DNA of 64,000 nt from Caulobacteraceae bacterium (lineage in GTDB: Bacteria; Pseudomonadota; Alphaproteobacteria; Caulobacterales; Caulobacteraceae), in assembly GCA_027489335.1 (NCBI GenBank), contig JAIXZX010000013.1, positions 1 through 64,000 of the forward strand, in the 5' to 3' direction. A model generated the notes under the pieces. That model ran no database searches. It saw only the letters and a list, made by a program, of their open reading frames with translations, and was not told where the DNA came from. The translations under genes and the position numbers were made by a program. Position 1 is the first letter of the stretch, and each line of letters opens with the position of its first letter. This document shows, piece after piece, positions 33,596 to 41,915 of this stretch.

Positions 33596-35605
33596 TCACC
33601 AGTCCTTGCTGAGCGTCATGAAGACGCGGCGTTCGGCGGCCAGGCCGCTGGTCTGACGCTGGGCGTCGTCCAGCAGGTTCTGTCCGCTGACCGCCAGGGT
33701 CATGCCGTAGGGCAGTTCCCGGGCGACACGACCGGCGAAGGTCATGTGGCCGTCGACGGTCTGCAGTGCGGAGTTGTAGTAGAGGGCCTTGTCGCCTTCG
33801 TACCGGGCGAAGGTGTCGACCGACCACTGCTCGTTGGACCAGCCGATGTTGAGGTTGGCCCGGTGCTCCGGCGTGGTGGCGGCGAAGGCGGCGTAGCGGG
33901 TGGCGGCGTTGTAGCCGGCGTCAATGGACTCCTCGACGTCGGTGAAGACGTAGTTGGCGCTCCAGTGGAAGCCATCGGCGTAGCGGCCTTCGGCGGTCAG
34001 CTCGACCCCCTTCAGCTCGGATTCACCGATATTGACGAAGGTGTAGACCGGCAGGCTGACCGGGGTGGCCGGCAGGTCGGCCTGCACCGCATTGGGTTGG
34101 CCCTTCAGATCCTCGCTCTTCTGGGCGAAGAGCCGGACCCCGACCTTGCCGCCGAACTGGGGCATGTCGCGGTCATAGGCCAGGCCGAAATTGGTCACCA
34201 CGGTGGGCTCAAGGGTAGGATTGCCGCCGAAGGCGCCGCGGAAGGTCGGCGTCACCGCCACCAGCTGCAGGCCGCCCAGGTCCACCAGGGTGGGCAGTTG
34301 CACGCCCCGGGCGTAGGTCGCCCGGAAGGTGTCGGCCGGGGTCGCGCTCCAGACCGCGCCGAGATTGTAGGTGGTCTCCTCCAGGCTGCGATCCCAGAGG
34401 GTGTTGCCAAGCGGCGGCAGGCCGGCGGGGAAGACCCCTTCGCGCTTGAGCTCCAGGGAGTCGTAGCGCGCGGCCGCGGTTACGGCGAGCGCGTCGCTGA
34501 CCTGCCAGTTCCACATGCCCGAGACCGAGGCGACATCGTAGCTGATCGTTGCGCCGCGAACCGGGGCGGTCGGCATCTCGTTGTTCCGCTGCTCCACGCC
34601 CACCCGGAAGGTGTGCTGGGCCCCGACCTTGAACAGGTTCTGCAGGCTGAACACGCGGATGGTGTTCTCATAGAGGGTCGGAACGGCCGCGATCTCGGTC
34701 TTGACCGACAGATCGTTCTGATAGGCCGAGGCCTGGATCAGACCGAACTTGGAGTCCCAGGCCAGGGTGCCCTTGATCGACTGGGCCAGATACTTGGCCG
34801 GGACATAGACATAGGTGGAGATGATGTCGGTCTGCTGGGTGTTGGCGTAGCCGCCTTCGACCCGCAGCTCGACGGTGTCCGCCAATTGGGCGATGGCGTC
34901 GACATTGGCCGTCACGCGCTCGGCGTCACGGAACAGGCGGTCAGCCGAGCCGGTGTTGTTGTCCCACTCGTCCTGCTGCGAGCCGCCGGCGGTGATCCGG
35001 GCGGAGAAACGCTCGCCAATCTTGACGGTGTGGCCGAGGGCCAGTTCCCCATAGCCGCCGTTTCCGGCCCGGGCCGTGGCGAAGCCTTCGTCGTCGAATT
35101 TCGGGTTGTAGGTGATGATGTTCACCACACCGGCCACGGCGTTGAAGCCGAACAGGGCCGAGTTCGGACCCTTGACCACCTCGATCTGGCGAATTTCTTC
35201 CAGGCGCACCGGCAGGGTCGACCAGGCGGTGTAGCCATAGTGGTCGAGATAGGCCTGGCGACCATTGACCAGCACCAGAAGGCGAGCCGAGCGGGCCTGA
35301 TTGTAACCGCGCACGCCGACGTCAGCGTGGCCGGCGCTCCAGGCCTGGATGTCCACGCCGGCGACGCGGGACAGGATGGTCGGCAGGTCGGTGGCGCCCG
35401 AGCGACGGATCGCCTCGGCGGAGATGATGTCCATATCGACCGGCGCCTGGCTGGCGCGCTGCGGCGAGCCGGTGGCGCTGGTGGTCACCGGCTCGTTGAA
35501 CAGCTGCTCAAGGGACCCGTAGTCGATGGATTGCGCACTGGCCGGCAGGGCGGCGGCGAGCGCGAGGCCGGCGGCGGCGCCGGCGAACAGGAAAGACTTA
35601 TTCAT
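33596..35605 (-). CDS. TonB-dependent outer membrane receptor (YfiR-associated type)
   Basis: A 669-residue outer-membrane receptor. The signal peptide is MNKSFLFAGAAAGLALAAALPASAQ. The plug domain runs from about residue 50 to 160 (DIISAEAIRRSGATDLPTILSRVAGVDIQAW, VRGYNQARSARLLVLVNGRQAY, QIEVVKGPNSALFG) and the rest is the 22-strand barrel, ending in an aromatic tryptophan (SKDW) as outer-membrane barrels do. The N-terminal stretch SLEQLFNEPVTTSATGSPQRA before the plug resembles the start seen in receptors encoded with YfiR-like proteins. It follows the YfiR-like gene by 27 nt, so the two are surely cotranscribed. The ligand is unknown. Confidence 0.92.
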   Translation of the reverse strand: MNKSFLFAGAAAGLALAAALPASAQSIDYGSLEQLFNEPVTTSATGSPQRASQAPVDMDIISAEAIRRSGATDLPTILSRVAGVDIQAWSAGHADVGVRGYNQARSARLLVLVNGRQAYLDHYGYTAWSTLPVRLEEIRQIEVVKGPNSALFGFNAVAGVVNIITYNPKFDDEGFATARAGNGGYGELALGHTVKIGERFSARITAGGSQQDEWDNNTGSADRLFRDAERVTANVDAIAQLADTVELRVEGGYANTQQTDIISTYVYVPAKYLAQSIKGTLAWDSKFGLIQASAYQNDLSVKTEIAAVPTLYENTIRVFSLQNLFKVGAQHTFRVGVEQRNNEMPTAPVRGATISYDVASVSGMWNWQVSDALAVTAAARYDSLELKREGVFPAGLPPLGNTLWDRSLEETTYNLGAVWSATPADTFRATYARGVQLPTLVDLGGLQLVAVTPTFRGAFGGNPTLEPTVVTNFGLAYDRDMPQFGGKVGVRLFAQKSEDLKGQPNAVQADLPATPVSLPVYTFVNIGESELKGVELTAEGRYADGFHWSANYVFTDVEESIDAGYNAATRYAAFAATTPEHRANLNIGWSNEQWSVDTFARYEGDKALYYNSALQTVDGHMTFAGRVARELPYGMTLAVSGQNLLDDAQRQTSGLAAERRVFMTLSKDW

Positions 35606-35632
35606 TGTGATGGCTCCTGGCGTCGCGCCGGC

Positions 35633-36160
35633 TCAGACTTCTTTGATCATCATGCGGAAGGCGGCCTTGAAGGCGGCGCCCACGGCCGAGGCCGTCGCAC
35701 GATTGACGATGATTTCGACCTTGGGCTCGGTCGCCACGGCCATGACGCAGGCGCCCGACGTGGCGCAGGCGGCGTCAGACGAGATGGTGATGATCTTCTT
35801 GCCCTTGGCGGCCGCGCCCACCGCGGCGTAGTTCACGCCCTTGGTGACGAAGAGGACCTGGGCGTTGGATCCGGCGACCGCGCCAGCCTCCACCGCCGTA
35901 CCGACGAGCTTGACCGAACCGGCGTTGTAGCCGGCGCCGATGGCGGCCATGACGGCGTTCTTCTCGGCCACCGAGGCCGGCTTGGACGGGTCGAAAACAA
36001 CGCCCATGCGGGTCGTTCCCGTCGGGCCGCCTTCCAGGAAGGTCAGGGCGCGACCTGCGACCTGCAGGTTTTTGGTGGCGTCAGCGTGGGCCACGGCCGG
36101 CAGGGCCAGCGCGGCGGCGCACAAAACAGCAAACGCTGGCTTGGCGTAGCGTGTGAACAT
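35633..36160 (-). CDS. YfiR-like (DUF4154) periplasmic protein
   Basis: A 175-residue secreted protein with signal peptide MFTRYAKPAFAVLCAAALALPAVAHA. The mature part has the layout of YfiR/DUF4154 proteins: MGVVFDPSKPASVAEKNAVM, a middle SNAQVLFVTKGVN, KKIITISSDAACATSGACVMAV with a cysteine pair, and the closing VEIIVNRATASAVGAAFKAAF. YfiR in Pseudomonas is a periplasmic inhibitor of a membrane diguanylate cyclase. Here the downstream membrane partner is a chemoreceptor instead. The ATG at 36160 has AGGGGATC upstream. The family call rests on motif layout, so it is moderately sure. Confidence 0.72.
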   Translation of the reverse strand: MFTRYAKPAFAVLCAAALALPAVAHADATKNLQVAGRALTFLEGGPTGTTRMGVVFDPSKPASVAEKNAVMAAIGAGYNAGSVKLVGTAVEAGAVAGSNAQVLFVTKGVNYAAVGAAAKGKKIITISSDAACATSGACVMAVATEPKVEIIVNRATASAVGAAFKAAFRMMIKEV

Positions 36161-36713
36161 GAATGATCCCCTCGCCCGGCTTCTGCGGGCCTGAATGGCC
36201 GGATAACGGCGTTTGAGAGGCAAACAGAACCTTAACCGCCGCGCCTGGGGTAGAGGCGAAGGCGCATTTCAGGGCTCAGAAATACTGATCTGGCTCCCTT
36301 CAAATAAGTTATCGACGAGGTTTGACGAGATTTTTTAGCGCTTCACCCTTTATAATTTCTCGTAATCGGCGCCTCGCCCGTCAATACTTTGACGGTCCGC
36401 GCATGACGTCGAAATCTATATTGAGCTCCACACGCACTCTATCAACGCAAATCATGGCCAGATGGCCTGTCGATCACCTCGAATGCATCCCCAGACTTGC
36501 TGGCGGGTAAGGCGGAATGTCGCAGCCCCTGGCAGGATTGTCGCACCCCCGGGGCAGACCGCCTTAAGGTTGCAGCGCAGCATTGAACGCGCCTCCTGCG
36601 GGTGATCCTGCCCAGTGACTCAACCGACACGGTCGGCGTGCGCAGCCGACGTCGCGTGAGGCCTTTGTGGCGAGCGCCAATGTGCCCTATGAACCTGCCG
36701 ACCTGTGGAGCCG
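36161..36713. other. 553-nt intergenic region with paired direct repeats
   Basis: This gap separates the YfiR-like cluster (minus) from the DUF3297 gene (plus). It contains an AT-richer stretch at about 36290-36440, likely promoter DNA for the minus-strand cluster, and two direct repeats of TGTCGCA-N-CCCC. Small open frames here look like chance. I see no RNA gene. Confidence 0.5.
36518..36550. repeat. Two direct repeats TGTCGCA-N-CCCC, 21 bp apart
   Basis: TGTCGCAGCCCC begins at 36518 and TGTCGCACCCCC at 36539. The 21-bp step is two helical turns, which would place both on one face of the DNA, as for a dimeric activator or repressor. They lie about 170 nt upstream of the DUF3297 gene and 360 nt upstream of the YfiR-like gene. 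The bound protein, if any, is unknown. Confidence 0.4.
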
Positions 36714-36968
36714 ATGACCATGACCGCTGACACCCCCCCCGACCGCCTCGCCACCAATCCTGACAGCCCCCACTATGACGAGGCCGTCCTGGCGCGGGGC
36801 GTCGGCGTCCGCTTCAAAGGCGTCGATAAGAACAATGTCGACGAATATTGCGTCAGCGAGGGCTGGGTGCGGCTGGCGGTCGGCAAGACCCTCGATCGCA
36901 AGGGCAACCCCGTGACAGTCAAGCTTCAGGGCGAGGTCGAGCCCTATTTCCGCGACGCCGACGCCTAG
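36714..36968 (+). CDS. DUF3297 family small protein
   Basis: An 84-residue protein. DRLATNPDSPHYDEAVLARGVGVRFKGVDKNNVDEYCVSEGWVRLAVGKTLDRKGNPVTVKLQGEVEPYF is the conserved DUF3297 pattern, present across alpha- and gammaproteobacteria. The function is unknown. TGGAG lies just upstream; the ATG at 36714 and another at 36720 are both possible starts, and a GTG at 36705 overlaps the signal. No signal peptide or membrane segment is seen. It is a single gene before the second chemoreceptor. Confidence 0.85.
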   Translation: MTMTADTPPDRLATNPDSPHYDEAVLARGVGVRFKGVDKNNVDEYCVSEGWVRLAVGKTLDRKGNPVTVKLQGEVEPYFRDADA

Positions 36969-37132
36969 GGTCGCGCAACACCCCGTTGGGTGGAGCAGGC
37001 GGCTAGATAAACGCAACACGGTAGTCAATTAAGCTGAATGGGGTTGTTGCCCATATGTCAGCCTTTAGTGGCGACCATATTACTCAAAACGTGTATTTGA
37101 GGCGCCGCCGGCCCGCGGAAATAAACACCTGA

Positions 37133-37190
37133 TTTACCCCAACCTGACACACGCGACGCGAGATATTTGTCGCGTATCGGTTGGAGTAAA
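37133..37190 (+). promoter_or_regulatory. Leader hairpin that pairs with the chemoreceptor ribosome binding site
   Basis: Nested stems lie just before the GTG start at 37196. The outer stem pairs TTTACCCCAACC (37133-37144) with GGTTGGAGTAAA (37179-37190), 11 of 12 pairs formed, and covers the Shine-Dalgarno TTGGAG. The inner stem pairs ACGCGAC (37151-37157) with GTCGCGT (37169-37175), perfectly. The single mismatch, C opposite A, is inside the Shine-Dalgarno. This would block translation until melted or rearranged. Alternatively the repeats are a DNA operator. Confidence 0.6.
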
Positions 37191-37195
37191 CGTTC

Positions 37196-39112
37196 GTGCA
37201 TCGGTTCAAGATTTCCACGCGTATCGTAACTGGATTTCTATTTCTGCTTGCGCTGATGACGGGGCTGACCATCGGGTCCATCGCCCAGGTCAATCAGGTC
37301 AAGGACAACCTCGCCCAGATCAATCAGGTCAACAGCGTCAAACAGCGCTACGCGATCAACTTCCGCGGCAGCGTTCACGACCGGGCCATCGCCATCCGTG
37401 ACGTCGTGATCCTGGAGGACCCCGCCCAGGTTCAGGCGCAGTTGGACCTCATCGAGAAGCTCGCCGCGGACTACGCGGAAAATGAAGCCCTGATGGCCGA
37501 CATGATGGCCTCGGCGTCGGCTGATGAGCAGCAGATCATCACCGAAATCGCCGCCATCCAGGCGCGGACCAACCCTTTGGTCGCCCAGGTGATCGACCTG
37601 CAGGCCCAGGGCCAGAATGAGGCCGCCCGCATCTTGCTCAACAGCGAGGTTGGCCCGTTGTTCGGCGAGTGGCTGAAAATCATCAACGTCTTCATCGACC
37701 TGCAGGAGTCCCGCAACCAGGCCGTCGGCGGCCAGGTGGAGAAGGCGGCCAGCGGGTTCCAGACCCTCGCCCTCACCTCCCTGCTGGGCGCAGCCCTGCT
37801 GGCGGTTCTGGCCTCCTGGCTCACCACCCGCTCCATCACCCAGCCCGTCGACCGCCTGTCGCGGGTCATGGCCGCCCTGGCCGGCGGGGACTACCGTGTG
37901 CCGGTGTCGGAGACTGAGCGTGGCGATGAGATCGGCGCCATGGCCCGCACCGTCGAGGTCTTCCGCCAGAACGGGCTCAAGGTCGCCGAGCTCACCGCGG
38001 CCGAAACCGCCCGCGACGCCGCCGCGGCCGCCGAACGGCAGGCCCATGAGGCCCAACGCGCCGAGGCCGCCCGCGCCCAGGCCCTGGTTGTTCAGACCCT
38101 CGCCGAGGGTCTGGAAAACCTGTCCGCCGGCAAGCTGGACTTCACCCTCGATGCCCCCTTCCCCGAGGCCTACGAAGGTCTGCGCGCCAACTTCAACACC
38201 GCCATCGCCCGGCTGCACGACACCATCGCCACCCTCGACGCGTCCACCAGCAGCCTGCGCAGCAGCGCCCAGGAGGTCAGCTTCGGGGCCGACGAGCTGT
38301 CCCGCCGCACCGAGCAGCAGGCGGCCAGTCTGGAAGAGACCGCGGCGGCCCTGGAGCAGATCACGGTCACGGTCAGCAAGACCGCTGATGGGGCTCGACA
38401 GGCGCATGGGGTGGTCAATGCGGCTCGGGCCGACGCACAGACCTCGGGCGAGATCGTCGCCGACGCCGTGGCGGCCATGGGCCAGATCGAGGCCTCGGCC
38501 AATCAGATCAGCCAGATCATCGGCGTGATCGACGAAATCGCCTTCCAGACCAACCTCCTGGCTCTGAACGCAGGGGTCGAGGCCGCCCGGGCCGGCGAGG
38601 CTGGCCGCGGCTTCGCCGTGGTCGCCTCCGAAGTCCGCGCCCTCGCCCAGCGTTCGGCCGAGGCGGCGAAGGAGATCAAATCGCTGATCTCCAATTCCGC
38701 CCAGCAGGTGGGAGCCGGCGTCGAGCTGGTCGGGAAGACCGGCGAGGCCCTGCGGCGTATCGCCAGCCAGGTCAGCCAGATCACCGACCTCGTGACCGAG
38801 ATCGCCGCCAGCGCCCAGGAGCAGGCCTCGGGCCTGGCCCAGGTGAATACGGCGGTCAGTCATATGGATCAGATGACCCAGCAGAACGCCGCCATGGTCG
38901 AAGAATCCACCGCCGCCAGCCGCACCCTGTCGGATCAGTCGGCTGAACTGGCCCAGCTGGTCACCGGCTTCCAGATCAACCGGGTTCGCGGGCAGGCCTC
39001 GAGTCGGGGCGCCCCGACGCGGGCGCCGGCCCGGGTGTCGGTGGTCCGTCAGGGCGCGACCCTGCGCAAGATCGCCATGGCCCCCGAAACCGACAGCTGG
39101 ACGGACTTCTAA
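37196..39112 (+). CDS. Methyl-accepting chemotaxis protein with CheR-docking tail
   Basis: A 638-residue inner-membrane chemoreceptor starting at GTG. Membrane segments lie at about residues 12-30 ([17 protein letters not shown]) and 190-210 ([21 protein letters not shown]), with a helical periplasmic domain between that resembles the four-helix sensor type. HAMP follows ([26 protein letters not shown]), then the conserved signalling tip ([50 protein letters not shown]). The last five residues, SWTDF, fit the x-W-x-x-F pentapeptide that binds CheR. Its leader can fold over the ribosome binding site. Confidence 0.93.
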   Translation: MHRFKISTRIVTGFLFLLALMTGLTIGSIAQVNQVKDNLAQINQVNSVKQRYAINFRGSVHDRAIAIRDVVILEDPAQVQAQLDLIEKLAADYAENEALMADMMASASADEQQIITEIAAIQARTNPLVAQVIDLQAQGQNEAARILLNSEVGPLFGEWLKIINVFIDLQESRNQAVGGQVEKAASGFQTLALTSLLGAALLAVLASWLTTRSITQPVDRLSRVMAALAGGDYRVPVSETERGDEIGAMARTVEVFRQNGLKVAELTAAETARDAAAAAERQAHEAQRAEAARAQALVVQTLAEGLENLSAGKLDFTLDAPFPEAYEGLRANFNTAIARLHDTIATLDASTSSLRSSAQEVSFGADELSRRTEQQAASLEETAAALEQITVTVSKTADGARQAHGVVNAARADAQTSGEIVADAVAAMGQIEASANQISQIIGVIDEIAFQTNLLALNAGVEAARAGEAGRGFAVVASEVRALAQRSAEAAKEIKSLISNSAQQVGAGVELVGKTGEALRRIASQVSQITDLVTEIAASAQEQASGLAQVNTAVSHMDQMTQQNAAMVEESTAASRTLSDQSAELAQLVTGFQINRVRGQASSRGAPTRAPARVSVVRQGATLRKIAMAPETDSWTDF

Positions 39113-39121
39113 GCGCCATTC

Positions 39122-39157
39122 CCCCGCCGTCGCAGGCGCCGTCTTGGGACGGCGGGG
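39122..39157 (+). terminator. Hairpin after the second chemoreceptor gene
   Basis: CCCCGCCGTC (39122-39131) pairs perfectly with GACGGCGGGG (39148-39157) across a 16-nt loop, starting 10 nt after the stop codon. There is no T run. The next gene starts 3 nt after it, so it may also shape that gene's leader. Confidence 0.45.
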
Positions 39158-39160
39158 TCA

Positions 39161-39670
39161 ATGGTGCTATCGTTTCCGGGCCGATGGCTAAGAGGTCTGG
39201 AACTGGTGTCACTCGCCTTCGCATTCGCGCTCGCCCTCCTGGCGCAGGAGGGGCAGGCCACCTTGCAGTCCTGCGTCTTCGAGGCGGACGGCTGGGTCTG
39301 TCGCTACCGCGTGCCGGAGGCGATCTATCGGCCGCAGGCGCCGACACCCGCGGCCCCGGCGCCAGCCGCCCCCGTGCCGGTCGAGGCCGCGCCGGCTGCT
39401 GCTGCGCCCGCCCCCGATCGCGAGGCCGCCCGCCGGGCCCGGCTGATCAGTCGCTGCGCCGAAGCCGATTGGCTTTCACTCTGCACCCCGGACGACCGCC
39501 GCGAGGCCAAGGCGCTCAAGGCCCAGGCGGAAGCTCGGACCGCCCTCAGACTCGAAGTGACGGCCCTGGCCGCCAAGGACCAGTGCCCCGACGCGATCCG
39601 CGTGGCCCTGGAAGGCGGTGATCTGGACCTGGCCCGGGAGATCCGCGCCTTCTGTGCGCCGGCGAACTGA
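39161..39670 (+). CDS. Hypothetical secreted or membrane-anchored protein
   Basis: A 169-residue protein with an N-terminal hydrophobic segment (LELVSLAFAFALALLAQ) that may be a signal or anchor, a proline/alanine-rich linker (TPAAPAPAAPVPVEAAPAA) and a C-terminal helical domain with four cysteines spread over ISRCAEADWLSLCTPDD, KDQCPDAI and RAFCAPAN, which could form two disulfides. I do not recognise a family. The periplasm is the likely place. The deoxyinosine glycosylase gene may overlap its 3' end. Confidence 0.6.
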   Translation: MVLSFPGRWLRGLELVSLAFAFALALLAQEGQATLQSCVFEADGWVCRYRVPEAIYRPQAPTPAAPAPAAPVPVEAAPAAAAPAPDREAARRARLISRCAEADWLSLCTPDDRREAKALKAQAEARTALRLEVTALAAKDQCPDAIRVALEGGDLDLAREIRAFCAPAN

Positions 39671-40217
39671 GGCCACGCGCCTGACCAGCTCACCGCGTCC
39701 GGAGCCGCTCGCGCCCTCCGCCGTTCGCAAGACCTCATTCTCGCCTATGGTCGATGACGAGACCAGGGTCCTGATCCTGGGCAGCCTGCCGGGTGAAGTC
39801 TCCCTCGCGCGGGCGCAATACTACGCCAATCCCCGCAACCAGTTCTGGCGGCTGCTGGCCGCCGTGTCTGGACGGGACATGCCCGACGACTACGACGCCC
39901 GCCTGCGGGTGCTACGGACTCTGCACATCGGCCTGTGGGACGTGGTTGGCTCGGCTGAACGGACCGGCAGCCTGGATGGCTCGATCCGCAAGGCGACCGC
40001 CAACCCCCTGGGCGAATTGGCGGCGAGCCTGCCACGCCTCAAGGCCGTAGCGTTCAACGGGGGCAGAGCGGCCACCATGGGCGCCGCAGCCCTGGCCGAT
40101 CATCCTGACCTTGTCCTCCTGTCCCTGCCCTCCAGCAGTCCGGCCTACACCCTGGCCTATGAACTCAAGCTGGCCCGTTGGCGGACGCTTTCGCCCTTCC
40201 TTTCCGACAGCGGCTGA
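39618..40217 (+). CDS. DNA-deoxyinosine glycosylase
   Basis: A uracil-DNA-glycosylase superfamily protein. VLILGSLPGEVSLARAQYYANPRNQFWRLLAAVSG is the active-site signature of the hypoxanthine-DNA glycosylase branch, with LRTLHIGLWDVVGSAERTGSLDGSI and LLSLPSSSPAY downstream. It removes deaminated adenine from DNA. The start is unsure: the residues RKTSFSP just before the internal ATG at 39747 look conserved in the family, and the only ordinary in-frame start upstream is a GTG at 39618, which would overlap the previous gene by 53 nt. A rare start near 39681 is also possible. The core assignment does not depend on this. Confidence 0.82.
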   Translation: MIWTWPGRSAPSVRRRTEATRLTSSPRPEPLAPSAVRKTSFSPMVDDETRVLILGSLPGEVSLARAQYYANPRNQFWRLLAAVSGRDMPDDYDARLRVLRTLHIGLWDVVGSAERTGSLDGSIRKATANPLGELAASLPRLKAVAFNGGRAATMGAAALADHPDLVLLSLPSSSPAYTLAYELKLARWRTLSPFLSDSG

Positions 40218-40236
40218 GATCTGCGCGTGGAAACGC

Positions 40237-40268
40237 AAAACGCCGCCGCCCACGGAGGGCGACGGCGC
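40237..40268 (-). terminator. Terminator hairpin shared by convergent genes
   Basis: CGCCGCCGCCC and GGGCGACGGCG pair with one mismatch around a 5-nt loop. On the minus strand the stem is followed by TTTTGC, so it best serves the secreted-protein gene that ends at 40300, and may also stop the glycosylase transcript. Confidence 0.55.
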
Positions 40269-40299
40269 TTCAACGGCGGCCGGCGAGCGGCGCGAAGGC

Positions 40300-40740
40300 T
40301 TAGGGACGGGCGACAGGCCCGCAGACGCGGCCGTCCGGGCAGGGCGCGATATGCACCTGCGGCGGCTCGACGGTCACCTGCGAAGGCTTCACCCGCACGT
40401 CGGGCGCATGGAGGTAGATCTGGGCGGGCGCAACGCGGATCGGCGGCGCTTCCACATAGATCGGCGGACCCTGGATATCGATGCGGCCGGACGGGACGTA
40501 GACCGGCTGAGAATAGATGCGCACAGCCGGCCCGCCCGTGTGGCGCACATTGTAGGGCGTGCCAGGATGATAGAAGACATGCTCCTGCGGGCAGTAGCAG
40601 TCGGCATGGCCCGGATGCCCCGGATGGGTCGGCGGGCAGTTCTGATAGGTGGGCTGAGCCGATGTCGGGTGATACTGCGCGCTGGCCGCGCCGGCCGAAG
40701 CCAGGATCGCGATCACCGCCAAAGACGCTGTCTTAAGCAT
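40300..40740 (-). CDS. Hypothetical secreted protein
   Basis: A 146-residue protein with a clear signal peptide (MLKTASLAVIAILASAGAASAQ). The mature part is rich in proline, valine and isoleucine, has a histidine/cysteine-rich segment near the start (YQNCPPTHPGHPGHADCYCPQEHVFYHPG) and short beta-like repeats with the phrase PPxxVxPxQ (IRVAPAQIYLHAP, VRVKPSQVTVEPPQVHIAP). I do not recognise a family; metal binding by the H/C segment is possible. An ATG three codons upstream is also open. A TTAACCAT octamer (40847-40854) lies about 110 nt upstream. Confidence 0.68.
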   Translation of the reverse strand: MLKTASLAVIAILASAGAASAQYHPTSAQPTYQNCPPTHPGHPGHADCYCPQEHVFYHPGTPYNVRHTGGPAVRIYSQPVYVPSGRIDIQGPPIYVEAPPIRVAPAQIYLHAPDVRVKPSQVTVEPPQVHIAPCPDGRVCGPVARP

Positions 40741-40947
40741 TAAAACCATCCCCAGTTGAGATTATTCAAGGGCTGGCGAACGGCCATCAGCCCCTTACGC
40801 TGACGGTTCCCTGTTAGGGCGGAACGAACGGCCTGACAAGGTTCTGTTAACCATAGTTCCAGGCAAGGTTAATGCGCCCGGCCACCTGAAGCAGACATGT
40901 TCGCCTCTCAGGCGAGCTCGAGCAGGAAGGCCCTCAACTCTCGGGCG

Positions 40948-41838
40948 TTATCCACGGGCCTGGGTCCGACGGTCAAGGGCCTGGAGAATGTGCTCTGCCA
41001 GCTGTTCGGCCGCGGCGGGAATCGCGCCGCGCGGCCGCATGAGCGCGATCTCCGCGTCGGCCAGGGGCGGCAGGCCACTGTCCTCCCCCAGGATCACCAG
41101 GTCCGGCGGCGCCATGTCCCGCGGGAGCACGGTAGCGCCCAGTCCGGCCCGCAGGGCGGCCTGCTGGCCCGCAAGGGACGGACTGGTATAGGCCGCCCGC
41201 CAGGTGCGACCCCTCGCTTCCAGGGCCGCAATGGCCCGCTTGCGATAAACGCAGGGCGACGGCGCCAGCACCAGGGGTATGGGCCCCGGTCCATGGATCG
41301 CCGCGGTGTCGGCCCCGACCCAGACCAGAGGTTCACGCCAGACACGCACGCCCATGTCGGGGCCAAGCGGCTCGCGCTTGACCAGGACCAGATCAAACGC
41401 GCCGTCCCGCAGCCCTTCCAGCAGCCTAAGCGTGAGATCGCAGGTCACTGTCATGGCCACCTGTGGGTGGGCTCGGACGAAGGCCCCAAGGACTTCGGGC
41501 AGGTAGAGGGTGGCGAAGTCCTCCGGCGCCCCCAGCCGGACCTCGCCGGCCAGATCATCGCCGCGGAGCCCCGAGACGATCTCGTCGTTGAGGCGCAGCA
41601 GGCGGCGCGCCTGCGGGAGCAGACCTTCGCCATCTGCGGTCAGCACGACGCGTCGCGGGTCGCGGTTGAATAGGGTCGCCCCCAAGGTGGTCTCCAGCCG
41701 ACGCAGCTGCAGGCTCACCGCCGACTGGGTCAGACCCAGCCGCTCGCCAGCGCGGGTGAAATTCTGCGCCTCGGCGATGGCCACAAAGGTTCGAACGAGA
41801 TCCAGATCCAGGGTCTCGAACCGACGGCGCTCTGACAT
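40948..41838 (-). CDS. LysR-family transcriptional regulator
   Basis: A 296-residue regulator. The N-terminal winged helix reads LDLVRTFVAIAEAQNFTRAGERLGLTQSAVSLQLRRLETTLGATLFNRDPRRV, the LysR DNA-binding signature, followed by a linker helix and the periplasmic-binding-like effector domain. The ATG at 41838 gives MSERRRFETLDLDLVRTF; a TTG two codons earlier is less likely. No clear target gene is divergent from it, since the DUF465 gene is on the same strand just upstream. The inducer is unknown. Confidence 0.9.
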   Translation of the reverse strand: MSERRRFETLDLDLVRTFVAIAEAQNFTRAGERLGLTQSAVSLQLRRLETTLGATLFNRDPRRVVLTADGEGLLPQARRLLRLNDEIVSGLRGDDLAGEVRLGAPEDFATLYLPEVLGAFVRAHPQVAMTVTCDLTLRLLEGLRDGAFDLVLVKREPLGPDMGVRVWREPLVWVGADTAAIHGPGPIPLVLAPSPCVYRKRAIAALEARGRTWRAAYTSPSLAGQQAALRAGLGATVLPRDMAPPDLVILGEDSGLPPLADAEIALMRPRGAIPAAAEQLAEHILQALDRRTQARG

Positions 41839-41915
41839 GATCAACCTACCTCGTCCTGGCTTATAAGGCGGCCCAGGCGCCGGAATGGCCGGGGCGCGGA
41901 GCCCCGGCCATGACC

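Noticed and set aside
33458-36166. A 902-codon plus-strand frame across the receptor and YfiR-like genes
   Set aside because: It spans the antisense of two genes with signal peptides and family motifs and has itself no start signal or domain.
36530-36546. Sigma-54 promoter (GG-N10-GC)
   Set aside because: GG and GC have the right spacing near TGGCAGGATT, but the -12 element is not TTGC and no gene starts nearby on that strand.
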